The notes under the pieces are model-generated. The model did no database searches, was not told the origin of the DNA, and was given only the letters and a program-made list of their open reading frames with translations. This document shows, in pieces, positions 59,489-60,557 of a DNA stretch of 60,557 nt (position 1 is the stretch's first letter; each line of letters begins with the position of its first letter). The position numbers and the translations under genes are program-made. This DNA is from Bacillota bacterium. GTDB taxonomy: Bacteria > Bacillota > JADQBR01. The stretch is from the NCBI GenBank assembly GCA_016278515.1, contig JADQBR010000073.1, positions 1 to 60,557 of the forward strand, in the 5' to 3' direction.

Positions 59489-59511
59489 GTTTGACCCCTG
59501 CTGGGTCAAAC
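59489..59511. repeat. Perfect 9-bp inverted repeat between adh and livK
   Basis: GTTTGACCC and GGGTCAAAC with a 5-nt loop, 12 bases past the dehydrogenase stop. No T-run on the minus strand, so it may be an mRNA-stabilising stem or an operator rather than a terminator. Confidence 0.6.
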
Positions 59512-59523
59512 TTAAATTACCAT

Positions 59524-60557
59524 TCAGGGGTTCAAAATAACTTTGATAGCCCCATCAGCTTTCTTTTCAAACATATCATAGGCATCAAGCACATCCGACA
59601 GAGGAAATCGATGGGTAATTAACGGGGTCAAATCCAGTTTTCCTGCTTGGATAAGCGCAAACAGCTCTTGGGTATAAGTCATCTTAGTAAGCCCTACTTT
59701 GATTTCGATATTTCTCTTCATTAATGTATGAATAGGAAGTTTCACCGATTGTTGAAAAACACCAATAATAGAAAGCGAACCTTCCCTAGCCAGTGAAAAA
59801 AGACTGTCGCCAAATGTCTTGGGACTACCTACCGCCTCAATGACAAAATTTGCTCCCTGCCCTTTAGTAAGATTCATGATGCCTTCAACAGGATTCTCTT
59901 GAGAGGCATCTATTATATGGTCAGCACCGAGATTTTTAGCCATTTGCAGTCGGGATTCCACCATATCTATAGAAATTATCCTTGCCGGTCCAAATAACCG
60001 GGCCGCTGCCACTGCACATAAGCCCACCGGGCCGGCGCCAAAAATAGCTACCGTGCTGCCCGGCTGAACACCACGACCTCCCGGTGTAATTCCACGCACC
60101 CCCATATATCCGGTTGCCAGGATATCTCCCACAAATAACACCTGTTCCTCGGACAACCCTTCGGGAATTAGGAATAAGCTGGAGTTGGCACGCGGAGCCC
60201 TCACGTATTCCGCCTGCGCCCCTTGAAGATTACCAAATATAGGGCCGCAGCCATAAATCAATGGTTGCTCGCAATCTAACCCAAAACCACTTTTGCAAGC
60301 GGAACAATTCCCACAAGCTGCACCGGCGGCACCCAACACCCTTTGTCCCGGTTTGACCATAGTAACAGCGGAACCTACCTCTTCTACTATTCCCGTAAAT
60401 TCGTGCCCAATGATTGTTCCTGGCTCCAACCCAAGATTACCGTGCCTGATATGCAGGTCACTGCCACATATACTGGTTGTAGTTATCCTGACTATAGCAT
60501 CTTCCGGACTCTCTATTTTGGGCTTCATGACATCCTCCAACCGGATATCATCAACAC
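59524..60557 (-). CDS. Zinc-dependent alcohol dehydrogenase (5' end outside window)
   Basis: An MDR-family dehydrogenase. Visible: SICGSDLHIRHG with catalytic Zn ligands, GHEFTGIVEEVG, structural-Zn Cys set CGNCSACKSGFGLDC, cofactor-binding VAIFGAGPVGLCAVAAARLFG and the end FEKKADGAIKVILNP. It resembles glutathione-independent formaldehyde/threonine-type dehydrogenases. The frame stays open past the internal ATG at 60540 to the window edge (VDDIRLEDVMKPKIES), and family members have about 12-15 more residues, so the true start lies beyond. Confidence 0.9.
   Translation of the reverse strand, partial: VDDIRLEDVMKPKIESPEDAIVRITTTSICGSDLHIRHGNLGLEPGTIIGHEFTGIVEEVGSAVTMVKPGQRVLGAAGAACGNCSACKSGFGLDCEQPLIYGCGPIFGNLQGAQAEYVRAPRANSSLFLIPEGLSEEQVLFVGDILATGYMGVRGITPGGRGVQPGSTVAIFGAGPVGLCAVAAARLFGPARIISIDMVESRLQMAKNLGADHIIDASQENPVEGIMNLTKGQGANFVIEAVGSPKTFGDSLFSLAREGSLSIIGVFQQSVKLPIHTLMKRNIEIKVGLTKMTYTQELFALIQAGKLDLTPLITHRFPLSDVLDAYDMFEKKADGAIKVILNP

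Overview
The window looks like a chromosome segment of an anaerobic, low-to-moderate-GC Bacillota (Clostridia, Peptococcaceae/Desulfitibacter-like; this placement is an inference). The evidence is strong AGGAGG-type ribosome sites with ATG/GTG/TTG starts, Gram-positive lipoproteins, a tungsten-type aldehyde ferredoxin oxidoreductase, glutaconyl-CoA decarboxylase alpha, ADP-forming CoA ligase, TAXI-TRAP transport and many sigma-54 promoters. No tRNA, rRNA, CRISPR array, transposase or integrase was recognised.

Layout. Positions 1-27,100 are a patchwork of short operons: small lipoprotein and membrane genes with a histidine-kinase remnant; a MoaD-AOR-LacI-ADH-SDR operon (1152-6301); a LarA/metallo-hydrolase pair; DUF2148, coiled-coil and SNF2-helicase genes; a norCB nitric oxide reductase; YbjQ and chemoreceptor genes; a decayed rSAM/glycosyltransferase cluster with membrane genes and a double-rhodanese lipoprotein; and a secreted phosphodiester glycosidase. 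This part is punctuated by seven copies of an almost identical 89- or 146-bp palindromic repeat. An eighth copy lies at 53,314. Where an intact gene adjoins a copy, the copy sits directly at the gene's stop codon in a fixed orientation.

Positions 27,185-54,600 are mostly an amino-acid/organic-acid catabolic island: BKACE, a hotdog thioesterase, a biotin carrier/acyl-CoA dehydrogenase/GcdA operon, an ADP-forming acyl-CoA ligase, a branched-chain-type ABC importer, glutamate-family dehydrogenase, GABA-type aminotransferase, a TAXI-TRAP importer and 3-hydroxyacyl-CoA dehydrogenase. Two PAS/AAA+ sigma-54 activators with nearly identical DNA-recognition helices lie inside it. Seven -24/-12 promoters precede the metabolic and transport units, and an inverted repeat AATGC-N6-GCATT recurs upstream of several of them, so the island appears to be one sigma-54 regulon. 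A plausible flow is uptake of amino acids, transamination with glutamate recycling, CoA activation, acyl-CoA dehydrogenation, decarboxylation to crotonyl-CoA and beta-oxidation. Positions 54,619-60,557 hold a second branched-chain-type ABC importer and the 3' part of a zinc alcohol dehydrogenase that runs off the window.

The two most unusual signals are (1) the stop-codon-associated repeat family, with its modular 57-bp unit, terminal TTGAAT cores and solo core sites, and (2) the compact sigma-54 regulon with its own repeated activator site. Several gene remnants (kinase, HAD, thiolase, BKACE, PNPOx-like, DUF2064, CAP protein, frameshifted radical SAM) show that the region has been actively rearranged.
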